DNA of 64,000 nucleotides from Acetobacterium paludosum (GCF_008086595.1 NZ_RXYA01000011.1:1-64000); one strand, 5' to 3'. Shown: positions 29,069-37,826, counted from the first letter of the stretch. The notes: generated by a model from the sequence alone, not told the origin. A program made the numbers and translations.

Positions 29069-30322
29069 ATGGAGCGTGTTATTTTACATTGCGATATGAA
29101 CAGTTTTTATGCCAGTGTGGAATGCCTGTATCATCCGGAGCTGGCCGGGCTTCCGGTGGCGGTTGGCGGAAATCCGGAAAAACGGCATGGGATTATTCTG
29201 GCCAAGAATCAGCTGGCCAAAGAAACCGGAATCAAAACCGGCGAAACCATCGGAGTGGCCCGGGGAAAATGTCCCAATCTGGTGGTGCTGCTTCCTAATT
29301 ATGCTCATTATCTGCGGTTTTCGCGATTGGCCAGAAAAATCTATTACAGCTATTCGGATCTGGTGGAACCCTTCGGTTTGGATGAGGCCTGGATCGATGT
29401 GACCAGCAGTGTCGGTTTGTATGGCAGCGGGGAAGAAATCGCCCGGGAAATAAGCCGGCGAATTCAGGATGAACTGGGGATAACGGTATCCATCGGGGTA
29501 TCCTGGAATAAAATATTTGCCAAATTCGGTTCGGATTATAAAAAGCCCAACGCCATTACGGTGATTGATCGGGATAATTATCAGCGGATCGTCTGGGAAC
29601 AGGAAGCGGGCGATTTGCTCTACGTGGGACGGTCAACCCGGAAAAAACTGATCAAATACGGCATCTATACCATCGGTCAGCTGGCCGGGACCTCGATTGA
29701 TTTTCTGGTGCTGCAATTCGGTAAAATGGGCGCGGTTTTATGGCGGTTTGCCAATGGCCTGGATGACAGCCCGGTGAAATGTTTTGATGAAAATTACAAC
29801 GGCAATGAACGGGTTATCAAGAGCATCGGCAACAGCATCACCACGCCTCGGGACCTGAAGAACCTGGCGGATGTGAAGCTGATTATATATATGCTGACCG
29901 AGAGCGTCGCCATGCGCCTGCGGGAAACCGGCTGTTTCTGTCAGACTGTGGCCATCCATGTCCGCAACAAGGAGTTGGAAAGTTTCACCCGGCAGATCAA
30001 AATGGACAAGCCGACGGACTTGACTAACGAGATTGCGGAGGCGGCGATCCAGTTATTTGTTCAAAGTTATAATTTCAGCTCGGATATCCGTTCACTGGGG
30101 GTCCGGGCGGCGGACTTAGTGCCGGATACGGTTCCGATACAGCTTGATGTGTTTGGCCGGGAAGAGGAAAGAATCCGCCTGGCCCGTTTGGATACAACCA
30201 TTGATGGTCTGCGGAAGCGATTCGGCAACCTATCGGTGCGAAGAGCCGTTACATTGGGGGACAACATGAGCGGTCTCGACCCGAAAAAGGATCATATCAT
30301 TCATCCGGTGGGCTATTTTTAA
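29069..30322 (+). CDS. dinB: Y-family DNA polymerase (Pol IV/UmuC-type)
   Basis: Predicted 417-residue translesion DNA polymerase. The palm holds D9 (HCDMNSFYASVE) and D105-E106 (GLDEAWIDV), the metal-binding carboxylates. The thumb (about 175-235) contains a helix-hairpin-helix with YGIYTIGQLAG, and the little-finger domain spans about 240-350. No clear beta-clamp motif of the QLxLF type is visible at the extreme C-terminus, but QLDVFG at about 380 could serve. ATG 29069 follows AGAAGGTG; the upstream in-frame codons read into the palindromic element. The divergent S24 repressor suggests damage-inducible expression. The gene symbol is by family; UmuC-like naming is equally possible. Confidence 0.9.
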   Translation: MERVILHCDMNSFYASVECLYHPELAGLPVAVGGNPEKRHGIILAKNQLAKETGIKTGETIGVARGKCPNLVVLLPNYAHYLRFSRLARKIYYSYSDLVEPFGLDEAWIDVTSSVGLYGSGEEIAREISRRIQDELGITVSIGVSWNKIFAKFGSDYKKPNAITVIDRDNYQRIVWEQEAGDLLYVGRSTRKKLIKYGIYTIGQLAGTSIDFLVLQFGKMGAVLWRFANGLDDSPVKCFDENYNGNERVIKSIGNSITTPRDLKNLADVKLIIYMLTESVAMRLRETGCFCQTVAIHVRNKELESFTRQIKMDKPTDLTNEIAEAAIQLFVQSYNFSSDIRSLGVRAADLVPDTVPIQLDVFGREEERIRLARLDTTIDGLRKRFGNLSVRRAVTLGDNMSGLDPKKDHIIHPVGYF

Positions 30323-30337
30323 AGGAGAATAAAGTTA

Positions 30338-30577
30338 ATGCTGACAAAAAAATACGTTCAGGTGATTGCAAAATTTGAAGAAAACGGAGCGCTGATTCCT
30401 TTGCAGGTGCTGTGGGAGGACGGCCGGGTATTTGAAATTGACCGGGTTTTGGACCGCCGGCCCGGGGTTTCGCTAAAAGTGGGCGGTCAGGGCATCCGTT
30501 ATGTCTGCCGGATTTTAAACAAAGAGGTCTTTCTCTATTACGAGGAGCCTCGCTGGTTTGTAGAAAGCAAAGTGTGA
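30338..30577 (+). CDS. Small protein downstream of polymerase
   Basis: Predicted 79-residue cytoplasmic protein, mostly beta-strands and basic residues (VLWEDGRVFEIDRVLD, GIRYVCRIL, FLYYEEPRWFV). It begins 15 nt after the polymerase stop with AAAGGAGAA upstream, so it is almost certainly in the same transcript. Its place recalls the small YolD-type or similar partners that accompany Y-family polymerases, but I do not recognise the sequence as YolD. It may bind the polymerase or DNA. Function unknown. Confidence 0.75.
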   Translation: MLTKKYVQVIAKFEENGALIPLQVLWEDGRVFEIDRVLDRRPGVSLKVGGQGIRYVCRILNKEVFLYYEEPRWFVESKV

Positions 30578-30637
30578 GTCCCGGGCTGATTAATTCCGCT
30601 TCATAAGGGCGAGCCTCAGGGACCTGATTCTGCTTCG

Positions 30638-31165
30638 TAGGGGCGATCATCAGGGTATTTATTTTGTTTTGTAGGGGCGATCCATGATCGCCCGTGGACG
30701 TATGGATGAAGAATTGACGTTGGCGGGCGATTGGGAATCGTCCCTACGGGATGAAGAATGAGGCTATCTGGGAAATTACCAGGGTATTGATTTTGCTTCG
30801 TAGGGGCGATCCATGATCGCTCGTGGGCGTATGGATGAAGAATTGACGTTGGCGGGCGATTGGGAATCGCCCCTACGGGATGAAGAATGAGGATATCTGC
30901 GCGATCATCAGGGTATTTATTTTGTTTTGTAGGGGCGATCCATGATCGCCCGTGGACGTATGGATGAAAGATTGACGTTGGCGGGCGATTGGGAATCGCC
31001 CCTACGGGATGAAGAATGAGGCTATCTGGGAAATTACCAGGGTATTGATTTTGCTTCGTAGGGGCGATCCATGATCGCTCGTGGGCGTATGGATGAAGAA
31101 TTGACGTTGGCGGGCGATTGGGAATCGCCCCTACGGGATGAAGAATGAGGCTATCGCCCCTATGA
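30638..31165. repeat. Tandem array of the 77-nt element, 129-nt period
   Basis: Four full copies start at 30671, 30800, 30929 and 31058, each 77 nt (for example 30671-30747) and separated by a 52-nt spacer, so the period is exactly 129 nt. A partial copy begins at 30638. Copies 1 and 3 share GTGGACG; copies 2 and 4 share GCTCGTGGGCG, which implies that a 258-nt pair was itself duplicated. Each copy has terminal inverted repeats GTAGGGGCGAT/ATCGCCCCTAC and two internal hairpins. No gene lies within 30578-31227. Confidence 0.85.
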
Positions 31166-31182
31166 TGGGTTAGGTTGGCGGC

Positions 31183-31216
31183 AACTAAAAAAGAGACCGA
31201 GGCCTCTTTTTTAGTT
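31183..31216 (-). terminator. Terminator of the lipoprotein gene
   Basis: AACTAAAAAAGAGaCCGAGGCCTCTTTTTTAGTT forms a long stem just beyond the lipoprotein stop on the minus strand. Confidence 0.8.
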
Positions 31217-31227
31217 CGTTTGTTTTC

Positions 31228-31737
31228 TTATGAAACAGCATCGACAAGGTTCTGCATGGCGGTTGAATCAAAGCCGGTTTCACAGAACACCGAATAGATA
31301 AAAGCTCCGGATGTCCAGAGGGCCAGGCCTTCGGCACCGTCGTTATATTTGTATGAGACGTCAATTCCGGTGCTGTTGGCAATGGTTTGGCTACCTGAAA
31401 ATTCGGTATAAACCCCGGCGATGTTGTCAACAGTGGCGGCGGCTTTGCGGACGGTATACGCCACTCCGTTTGAAGTGAAGTCGGCTTGAGCGATGGTGTC
31501 ATCAATGGTGAAATATTTTATGTTGCTGATGTCAGTTGGCAAAGAATCAAAGGTAAAATCAAGGGCGTCTTTAATTTCAGCTGTTGAAGCTTTTTCCACC
31601 ATCGGATTGGGAATCTGGGTGGTGTTTTGGGTGGTGCTTCCAGTTGTGCTTTTGTCTGTTTTTGCACAACCGGAAAAACTGATGGCCATGAGGGCAGAAA
31701 GAATCAAGACAATGACAATGATTTTTTTCGATTTCAT
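31228..31737 (-). CDS. Small lipoprotein of unknown function
   Basis: Predicted 169-residue exported lipoprotein. The N-terminus has a basic start, a hydrophobic core and a lipobox ending SFSGC (Cys about 24), followed by a Thr/Ser/Gln-rich linker. The mature part (about 55-169) is a compact mixed alpha/beta domain (FTFDSLPTDISNIKYF, VAYTVRKAA, DVSYKYNDGAEGLALW). No family is recognised. AGAGGGG precedes ATG 31737. The gene is bracketed by arrays of the 77-nt element on both sides, and the flanking spacer sequence (GAGGCTATCTGGGAAATTACC) is shared by both arrays. Confidence 0.8.
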   Translation of the reverse strand: MKSKKIIVIVLILSALMAISFSGCAKTDKSTTGSTTQNTTQIPNPMVEKASTAEIKDALDFTFDSLPTDISNIKYFTIDDTIAQADFTSNGVAYTVRKAAATVDNIAGVYTEFSGSQTIANSTGIDVSYKYNDGAEGLALWTSGAFIYSVFCETGFDSTAMQNLVDAVS

Positions 31738-31765
31738 AGTGACCCCTCTTTCTAAATTCCAATTC

Positions 31766-31842
31766 GTAGGGGCGATCCATGATCGCCCGTGGGCGTTTGT
31801 GTGAAAGATTGACGTTGGTGGGCGATTGATAATCGCCCCTAC
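31766..31842. repeat. 77-nt palindromic element
   Basis: Full copy with GTAGGGGCGATCCATGATCG at the left and ATCGCCCCTAC at the right, just upstream of the lipoprotein start. A second copy follows 120 nt later. Confidence 0.8.
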
Positions 31843-31885
31843 AGTGAGGCTATCTGGGAAATTACCAGGTTATTGATTCCGATTC

Positions 31886-31963
31886 GTAGGGGCGATCATT
31901 GATCGCCCGTGGGCGTTTATGTGAAAGATCGGCGTTTGGCGGGCGATTGATAATCGCCCCTAC
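31886..31963. repeat. 77-nt palindromic element (78 nt)
   Basis: Full copy with one extra base in the middle (GGCGTTTGGCGGGCG). It lies between the lipoprotein gene and the 3' end of proA. Confidence 0.8.
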
Positions 31964-31987
31964 AGGATGATGAATCGCCCGCTACCT

Positions 31988-33283
31988 TTAAATAGGGCAG
32001 TTGGTTTCCTGAGGAAGGTGGGTAAAGCGGCTTTTTCCGCTGGCATAATCGGCTACGCATTGGCCATGTCCCAACAGCTTGTATTTGTAGCTGAGGAGGC
32101 CGTCCAGGCCAACCGGCCCGCGGGCATGAAGCTTTGAGGTGCTGATACCGACTTCCGCGCCAAATCCGAATCGGAAGCCATCACTGAATCGGGTTGAGCA
32201 ATTCCAGAAGACACCGGCAGAATCAACAAAGGTCAGAAATGCTCTGGCGGTGGGCTCATTCGCGGTTAAAATAACATCGGTATGTCCGGAACCGTAGGTA
32301 TTGATGTGTGAAATAGCCGCCTCCAGCGTGGGAACAATGCGAATGGCGAGGATGTAATCCAGGTATTCGGTTTTCCAGTCCGCTTCGGTGGCTTCTTCGG
32401 CATCAATAATGTTTCGCGTGGCAGCATCGCCTTTCAAGCGGACTCCCTTTTTTGCTAAAGCTTCTTTTAGCGGAGGCAACAGCGTCGGCGCGATGTTCTC
32501 ATTGACCAAAAGGGTTTCCAGGGTATTGCAGGCGGCGACGTATTGGGTTTTTGAATCGACAATAATATCGATGGCCTGTTCAATATCCGCGTCTTCATGA
32601 GCGTATACGTGGCAAATGCCATCGGCATGACCCATTACCGGGATGTTGGAATTTTTCATGATGTATTGAACAAAGCTATTGGAACCTCTGGGGATAATCA
32701 GATCGATGTATTGATCCAGCGCCAGCATGGCCGTGACGTCATCTCGGGTTTCCAGGTTCTGAACCCAGCCGTCGGGAATGCCGGCGGTTTTTGTGGCTTC
32801 GCCAATCACTTTGGAAAGAATCCGATTGGTTGCCAGAGCTTCATGTCCCCCTTTTAGGAGAACCGCGTTGCCGCTTTTCAGGCAGAGGGTTGAAATTTGA
32901 ACAAAAGCATCCGGTCGGGATTCGAAAATAACGCCGATAACGCCAATCGGACAGGTTACTTTGTAAAGGTCTAGCCCTTCGTCCAGTTGGGTGGATAGCT
33001 TAGTGGCGCCTAAGGGATCTTTCAGTTCCACTAAACTCTGAATTCCCTGGATGACGTCGTTGATCTTGTCGGCGTCAAAGGTGAGGCGTTTTAACAAGGG
33101 CGCCCCGAGACTTTCTTCCTGACTCCGTTTCATGTCTTCCTGATTGGCGGCGATGATGGCGGTTTCGTTTTCTTTAAGGGCTTTGGCAATGGCCAGTAGA
33201 CCGGCGTTTCGGGTGTAGCCGTCAGTGGCGGCTAAAAGAATGCCGGCGTCTTCGGCGATTTTTCCGCGTTCTTCCATTTGCAT
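31988..33283 (-). CDS. proA: Gamma-glutamyl phosphate reductase
   Basis: Predicted 431-residue enzyme reducing gamma-glutamyl phosphate to glutamate semialdehyde with NADPH, the second step of proline synthesis. The catalytic cysteine is C252 (QYVAACNTLETLLV). The aldehyde dehydrogenase fold shows the nucleotide-binding IGVIGVIFESRPD and the C-terminal FGAEVGISTSKLHARGP that is diagnostic for ProA. The length is typical. AGGAGG lies seven bases before ATG 33283. Its usual partner proB is not in the window, so the two are unlinked here. Confidence 0.97.
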   Translation of the reverse strand: MQMEERGKIAEDAGILLAATDGYTRNAGLLAIAKALKENETAIIAANQEDMKRSQEESLGAPLLKRLTFDADKINDVIQGIQSLVELKDPLGATKLSTQLDEGLDLYKVTCPIGVIGVIFESRPDAFVQISTLCLKSGNAVLLKGGHEALATNRILSKVIGEATKTAGIPDGWVQNLETRDDVTAMLALDQYIDLIIPRGSNSFVQYIMKNSNIPVMGHADGICHVYAHEDADIEQAIDIIVDSKTQYVAACNTLETLLVNENIAPTLLPPLKEALAKKGVRLKGDAATRNIIDAEEATEADWKTEYLDYILAIRIVPTLEAAISHINTYGSGHTDVILTANEPTARAFLTFVDSAGVFWNCSTRFSDGFRFGFGAEVGISTSKLHARGPVGLDGLLSYKYKLLGHGQCVADYASGKSRFTHLPQETNCPI

Positions 33284-33350
33284 TGGACTTCCTCCTTTGA
33301 ATTTGTAAAATATTTGGACGCCTTTGGCATCCTCTGTTTATTGATGTTTT

Positions 33351-33374
33351 CGGGCGATCATGGATCGCCCCTAC
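33351..33374. repeat. Palindromic element, single right-half hairpin
   Basis: CGGGCGATCATGGATCGCCCCTAC alone, about 68 nt upstream of proA's start. A CCCTACGG fragment follows at about 33441. Confidence 0.65.
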
Positions 33375-33467
33375 AGGTTTTTAATAAAAGTATTATTAAG
33401 CTAGTTTGTATTTTTCGGATTTGGATACAGACAATTTAGTCCCTACGGTTTTTTAGTAAAGGTATTA

Positions 33468-34484
33468 TTAAACGAGTAGATTCTCGCGTATTTTTTTAAA
33501 GTCTTTTTCGCGCAGATCGGTTTCTTCGAGCAAATAATTCTCGACATTTCCGAATTTTGTATTGACGTAATTCATGGAGCTTTTCAGCCAGGCCGGTTTC
33601 ACTCCGTAAAATTCCCACAGGTTATAATTATCGATGGACAGTTCTTCAGACATGATGGTTCCCAAAAGCTGAAAACTTTCATCGAAGGTTAAATTAGTCA
33701 GGGTATAATCCGATAAGATGGTGTCATCTTTGACCCCAAGAAGACCGAGAATCAGATAAGTCATAAAACCGGTGCGGTCTTTGCCGTTGGTGCAATGGTA
33801 AAGAATGGGGTATTCGGACGGTTCAGTTAAATATTTTAAAACTTCGGCAAAGCATTGAGCCCGTTCTTCGGTTTGGACTTTGTAAATTCCCCGCATGAAG
33901 TGATCTACGGTACCGGGCTGGGTAAAGTCGATGCCGTCGGTATCTTTATCGAGGCTGTTAAAAATAGGAAGCAGGTGATATTCGGTAGCTTCCGGCAAAC
34001 GGTCAACCGTTTTTTGGGCTTTGGATTCATTTCTAAAGTCAAACACGTGTTTCAGCTTTAAATCGGAGAAATATGCCACATCTTTATCAGATAGGTGGGC
34101 CAGCTCTTCACTGCGGATGACTTTGCGCCATTTGACTTTGCGCCCCTCAAGTCCGGTATAGCCGCCGATATCGCGGATGTTGATGGAATTTTCCAGCTGG
34201 ATCAGGCGCTTGCCCAATTGCGTTTCATCACAGAAAATCAGGTTGTCTTCATCTTTAAAGTTGTACAGGGGCAGGCCGCTGGGTGAAACCAGCCCGGAAT
34301 AGGTTTTGACAGGCGCTTCATTTTGAACTTCGTTGATGAGGTCGTTTATTTTGGGGGATGCTTCTGATGGTGATTCGGTTTTGGTCGAGGGGTGATTTTT
34401 TTGCATCATCTTGCGGATGAGAAAGTAGGCCGGGACGGTAGCTGCGGCTCCGGCGATAAGGGCAATTAAGATTGGTTTTTTCAT
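33468..34484 (-). CDS. Membrane-anchored tyrosine/dual-specificity phosphatase
   Basis: Predicted 338-residue protein. An N-terminal hydrophobic helix (about 4-23, ILIALIAGAAATVPAYFLI) with few charges before it looks like a signal anchor. A linker leads to a tyrosine-phosphatase-like domain with the CX5R loop HCTNGKDRTG (C231, R237) and the DIGGY motif near 105-109 that marks the bacterial tyrosine/serine phosphatase family (Y_phosphatase3). The catalytic domain would lie outside the cytoplasm if the helix is a standard signal anchor. The start at 34484 follows AAAGGAAA; the longer reading translates a palindromic element. Substrate unknown; phosphoinositide or phosphoprotein are the family's options. 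Confidence 0.85.
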   Translation of the reverse strand: MKKPILIALIAGAAATVPAYFLIRKMMQKNHPSTKTESPSEASPKINDLINEVQNEAPVKTYSGLVSPSGLPLYNFKDEDNLIFCDETQLGKRLIQLENSINIRDIGGYTGLEGRKVKWRKVIRSEELAHLSDKDVAYFSDLKLKHVFDFRNESKAQKTVDRLPEATEYHLLPIFNSLDKDTDGIDFTQPGTVDHFMRGIYKVQTEERAQCFAEVLKYLTEPSEYPILYHCTNGKDRTGFMTYLILGLLGVKDDTILSDYTLTNLTFDESFQLLGTIMSEELSIDNYNLWEFYGVKPAWLKSSMNYVNTKFGNVENYLLEETDLREKDFKKIRENLLV

Positions 34485-34522
34485 TGATTGTTTCCTTTCT
34501 GTGACTTCTGTTATGGGCGTTT

Positions 34523-34622
34523 GCGGGCGGGTACTACCCGCCCCTACGGTATAATGCATTGCATTTTTTGTACCACGACGTATGTGATGGGCTGCCCCAG
34601 TAGGGGCGATTATCAATCGCCC
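34523..34622. repeat. Palindromic element halves, inside-out order
   Basis: GCGGGCGGGTACTACCCGCCCCTAC (34523-34547) precedes GTAGGGGCGATTATCAATCG (34600-34619). The right half comes first, as at 20465-20580. Confidence 0.7.
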
Positions 34623-34715
34623 ATTAACGTATTCAAGCGTATTTCCTGCAGTTTATGCTATAATTATAGCATATTATAAGCAAAAATAGTCTTTAAAAAT
34701 CTTAGAGGTGAAATA

Positions 34716-35900
34716 ATGAATGCCAAAAAAAAAGATCCGATAAAGTCGCTGGGAATCTATTGTCATGTTCCATTCTGTGTTAAAAAATGTGCCTACTGTG
34801 ATTTCTGTTCTTTTTCCGGTCAGAATAGCCAAACCATTGCTGATTATTTTAAAGCCCTGCAGCAGGAAATCAGGAGTTTTGCGCTGGCGCGATTTAATTC
34901 GGATGTGGGAGATTTGGCTTTTCCGGTGGTGGATACTATCTATTTTGGCGGCGGAACCCCGTCATCCGTTTCACCGGAATACATCCAAAAGACGATGGCA
35001 GTGATCAATGAAGTTTTTACCGTTTCCGAAGCGGCTGAAAAAACCATCGAAATTAATCCGGGGACTTTGAGCGCCTCAAAAGCTGAAAGTTACAAAGCCG
35101 CCGGATTTAACCGGGTGAGTGTGGGGCTTCAGGTTTGGCAGGATGAGCTGTTGAAAATGTTGGGACGGGTTCATCAACAATCGGATTTTATCCAATGCAT
35201 GGAAATTTTAAGGTCGGTGGGTTTTAATAACATCAGTGTCGATGTAATGTATGGGCTGCCGGGTCAGAAACTGGAAGATTTAACAGCGACGCTGGCGGAA
35301 CTGATGGCCTTTTCGCCGACCCATCTGTCCTGCTACAGCTTAATATTGGAAGCAGGAACCCCGATGACAAATTTGGTAAAAGCGGGTCGCCTCGTTTTGC
35401 CCAGTGAAGATTTAGAACGGGAGATGCATTGGACGATTGACCGCTTTTTAAAAGCCCATGGTTACAGCCACTATGAGATTTCAAGCTACTGCCGACCGGG
35501 CTATGAAAGCCGCCATAATCTCAAATACTGGGAGATGGTGCCTTATCTAGGTTTTGGCTTGGGCGCCAGCGGCTTTTATAACGGGGTGCGATCTGTCAAT
35601 ACCAGTGATCTGAAGGAGTACGGCCGTTTGATTGCAGCGGGAAAATCCCCGGCAAAATATGAACCGCCGATGAGTGAAGGGGAATTGATGAGTGAGTGGA
35701 TGTTTTTAGGGCTGCGCAAGCTCAACGGCATTGATGATGCTGATTTTAAAAAGCAATTTAACCGTAGCTTTTTTGCTATCTATCAGGAAGCAATAGATTC
35801 CCTGCTTAAGGCGGAGCTGCTAGTTCAGGACGGCTCGGTGCTGCGGCTGACACCTAAAGGCCAGGACTTTGAAAATCAGGTATCGCTGGCGTTCTTTTAA
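34716..35900 (+). CDS. hemW: HemW-like radical SAM protein
   Basis: Predicted 394-residue radical SAM protein with the cluster motif CVKKCAYC (CX3CX2C, near residues 21-28), a GGGTPS nucleotide/SAM segment and a HemW-type C-terminal domain. HemW proteins bind haem and are thought to deliver it, and were long annotated as oxygen-independent coproporphyrinogen oxidases. The site immediately upstream of hrcA is typical of Firmicutes. AGAGGTGA precedes ATG 34716. A 290-nt gap and a heat-shock promoter separate it from hrcA. Confidence 0.92.
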   Translation: MNAKKKDPIKSLGIYCHVPFCVKKCAYCDFCSFSGQNSQTIADYFKALQQEIRSFALARFNSDVGDLAFPVVDTIYFGGGTPSSVSPEYIQKTMAVINEVFTVSEAAEKTIEINPGTLSASKAESYKAAGFNRVSVGLQVWQDELLKMLGRVHQQSDFIQCMEILRSVGFNNISVDVMYGLPGQKLEDLTATLAELMAFSPTHLSCYSLILEAGTPMTNLVKAGRLVLPSEDLEREMHWTIDRFLKAHGYSHYEISSYCRPGYESRHNLKYWEMVPYLGFGLGASGFYNGVRSVNTSDLKEYGRLIAAGKSPAKYEPPMSEGELMSEWMFLGLRKLNGIDDADFKKQFNRSFFAIYQEAIDSLLKAELLVQDGSVLRLTPKGQDFENQVSLAFF

Positions 35901-36111
35901 ATGAAAGGTAAAGATCACCTTTTCCAGGTCAATTGTTTTATCGCTTGGTTGCATTAAGGCGAACAGGCATAGCCGGTACGATCTTGCAGCAACCAATGAT
36001 AAATAATTGGCCTTGTAATGATAGAATGCGATTGTTATTTTGCCGCAAATAAAAGCGAAATAAATACCTTAAGAAATGTTTAAAAGGTGAACAGGGTATT
36101 ATAGAAATTTG

Positions 36112-36140
36112 TTGACAAAGTAGGGGCACGGTGTTATATT
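36112..36140 (+). promoter_or_regulatory. Promoter of the heat-shock operon
   Basis: TTGACA (36112-36117), 17 nt, TATATT (36135-36140), followed at once by the CIRCE operator. The 35901-36111 stretch before it holds no gene I can support. Confidence 0.85.
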
Positions 36141-36151
36141 TAATTCAGATG

Positions 36152-36178
36152 TTAGCACTCAGTTATTGCGAGTGCTAA
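36152..36178 (+). promoter_or_regulatory. CIRCE operator (HrcA binding site)
   Basis: TTAGCACTC, nine bases, GAGTGCTAA: an exact match to the CIRCE inverted repeat. It lies 15 nt before ATG hrcA, so HrcA should repress its own operon and release it on heat stress. Confidence 0.97.
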
Positions 36179-36192
36179 TAACGAGGTGAATC

Positions 36193-37227
36193 ATGGAACT
36201 AAACGAACGTAAAAAGAAAATATTGGAAGTAATCATCCGTGATTATATTAACACCGCCGAACCAGTTGGCTCACGAACCCTTTCAAAGCGATGCAACCTG
36301 GGCATCAGCCCGGCAACCATTCGTAACGAAATGGCGGATCTTGAAGATTTAGGATATCTGGTTCAACCTCATACCTCTTCAGGTCGGATTCCAACCCAGA
36401 AGGCGTATCGTTATTATGTGGATGAAATTATGGAGATTCGAAAGCTGGAAAAAATGATCCGAACGGACATTCATCGGGGCTTTCTGAATACCACTACCGA
36501 GCTGGGATCCACGATGGATCATACGGCCCGGGTTTTATCCCAATTAACGAATTATACAGCGGTTGTTCTGGCACCTCGAGTTACAAATTTTAATTGTCGA
36601 AATGTTCAAATTGTTTCGCTGATTAAAAATAGGGTATTAATGGTTGTAGTAACCAATGAAGGTATGGCTAAAAACATTGAAGTAGCTTTATCACAAGATG
36701 TGGACAATGCTCTGGCGCTGAAACTTTCCAATGTGATCAATGGATTTCTTAAGAATACTAATTTAAGCGATCTGAGTTCAGAACTGGTTGATCGGATTCA
36801 GGAGATGACGCCGGAAGAAAGCAAGCTTATTCATGAAATCATTCCTCATTTGAAAAAAGTTTTGTTGGATGAGGATTCAGAAGTGCACTCCACCGGACTG
36901 ACTAATCTTTTTAATTATCCGGAATTTAGTGATGTGAATAAGATTAAGCAGTTGATTAATCTTGTCCAGGAAAAACAGGTTCTTTCAGAAATGATGACCA
37001 ACAATAATGGGAATCAGGTGATTCGCATTAAAATCGGGAGCGAAAATGACAATGAAAATCTGAAGGATTTTAGTATCATTACCTCCACCTATGAATTGGA
37101 TGGGGAAATGATGGGAGCTTTTGGGGTCATCGGGCCCACCCGAATGAACTACGACAATGTGTCGTCGGTTCTAAATTACATACGCAATGAGTTGAATTTA
37201 CATATCTCAAATTTATTAATGAAATAG
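36193..37227 (+). CDS. hrcA: Heat-inducible transcription repressor
   Basis: Predicted 344-residue repressor of class I heat-shock genes. The N-terminal winged helix (about 1-75; AEPVGSRTLSKR, SPATIRNEMADLEDLGYL) binds CIRCE; the rest is the GAF-like and dimerisation part, with the conserved GAFGVIGPTRMNY near the end. GroEL is needed for HrcA activity in the known systems. It is the first gene of hrcA-grpE-dnaK-dnaJ, and its own operator lies directly upstream. Confidence 0.97.
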   Translation: MELNERKKKILEVIIRDYINTAEPVGSRTLSKRCNLGISPATIRNEMADLEDLGYLVQPHTSSGRIPTQKAYRYYVDEIMEIRKLEKMIRTDIHRGFLNTTTELGSTMDHTARVLSQLTNYTAVVLAPRVTNFNCRNVQIVSLIKNRVLMVVVTNEGMAKNIEVALSQDVDNALALKLSNVINGFLKNTNLSDLSSELVDRIQEMTPEESKLIHEIIPHLKKVLLDEDSEVHSTGLTNLFNYPEFSDVNKIKQLINLVQEKQVLSEMMTNNNGNQVIRIKIGSENDNENLKDFSIITSTYELDGEMMGAFGVIGPTRMNYDNVSSVLNYIRNELNLHISNLLMK

Positions 37228-37235
37228 GTGGTTAG

Positions 37236-37826
37236 ATGATAAAAGAAGAGGAAAATAAGTCAGAAATAATGGATGAAGATAGTTTAAAAGAAACGTCGGA
37301 GAATGCAACCGCAGATGCCGATGAATCATCCGATGAACCGGTTGTAGCAGAAGCTCCAGCCGAGGAATCTCCGGATCAGGAATTAAAGGAGATTGTGAAG
37401 GAAGATGAGGCAGTTTTAGATCGTCTGCTTCGATTGCAGGCTGATTTTGAAAATTACAAAAAGCGCAGTCAAAAAGAGAAAACCGAGATTTATCAGTTTG
37501 CGGCGGAAAATTTCGCAACCAAACTTCTTCCGGTTGTGGATAATCTGGAACGGGCAGAGGCTTCTCTGGCCGACCTCAGCGAGGAAGCAAAGGGGTGTGC
37601 GGATGGTCTTGAAATGGTCTTTAAGCAATTAAAAGAAGTGCTTAAGGAAGAAGGTCTGGAAGAAGTTTCCTGTGAGGGTTCCTTCGATCCGAAGTTACAC
37701 CATGGTGTTGCAGTTGGGGAGGATGAAGAAAAAGAAGATCAGGCGATTCTGGAAGTTTTCCAAAAGGGCTACAGCTTTAAAGGCAAGGTGATCCGGCCGG
37801 CCATGGTTAAAGTTTGTAATAAGTAA
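37236..37826 (+). CDS. grpE: DnaK nucleotide exchange factor
   Basis: Predicted 196-residue GrpE. An acidic, disordered N-terminus (about 1-55, many Glu/Asp) precedes a long coiled coil (about 55-110; LLRLQADFENYKKR) and the compact beta domain with HGVAVG and GYSFKGKVIRPAMVKV. It promotes ADP release from DnaK. It starts eight nt after hrcA, so it is cotranscribed. Confidence 0.96.
   Translation: MIKEEENKSEIMDEDSLKETSENATADADESSDEPVVAEAPAEESPDQELKEIVKEDEAVLDRLLRLQADFENYKKRSQKEKTEIYQFAAENFATKLLPVVDNLERAEASLADLSEEAKGCADGLEMVFKQLKEVLKEEGLEEVSCEGSFDPKLHHGVAVGEDEEKEDQAILEVFQKGYSFKGKVIRPAMVKVCNK

Noticed and set aside
28001-30577. Prophage immunity region
   Set aside because: The S24 repressor is phage-like, but there are no integrase, excisionase or structural genes around it; a damage-response pair explains it better.
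30638-31165. CRISPR array
   Set aside because: The repeats have a fixed 129-nt period, but the 52-nt spacers are near-identical to one another, the unit is itself palindromic, and no cas gene is nearby.
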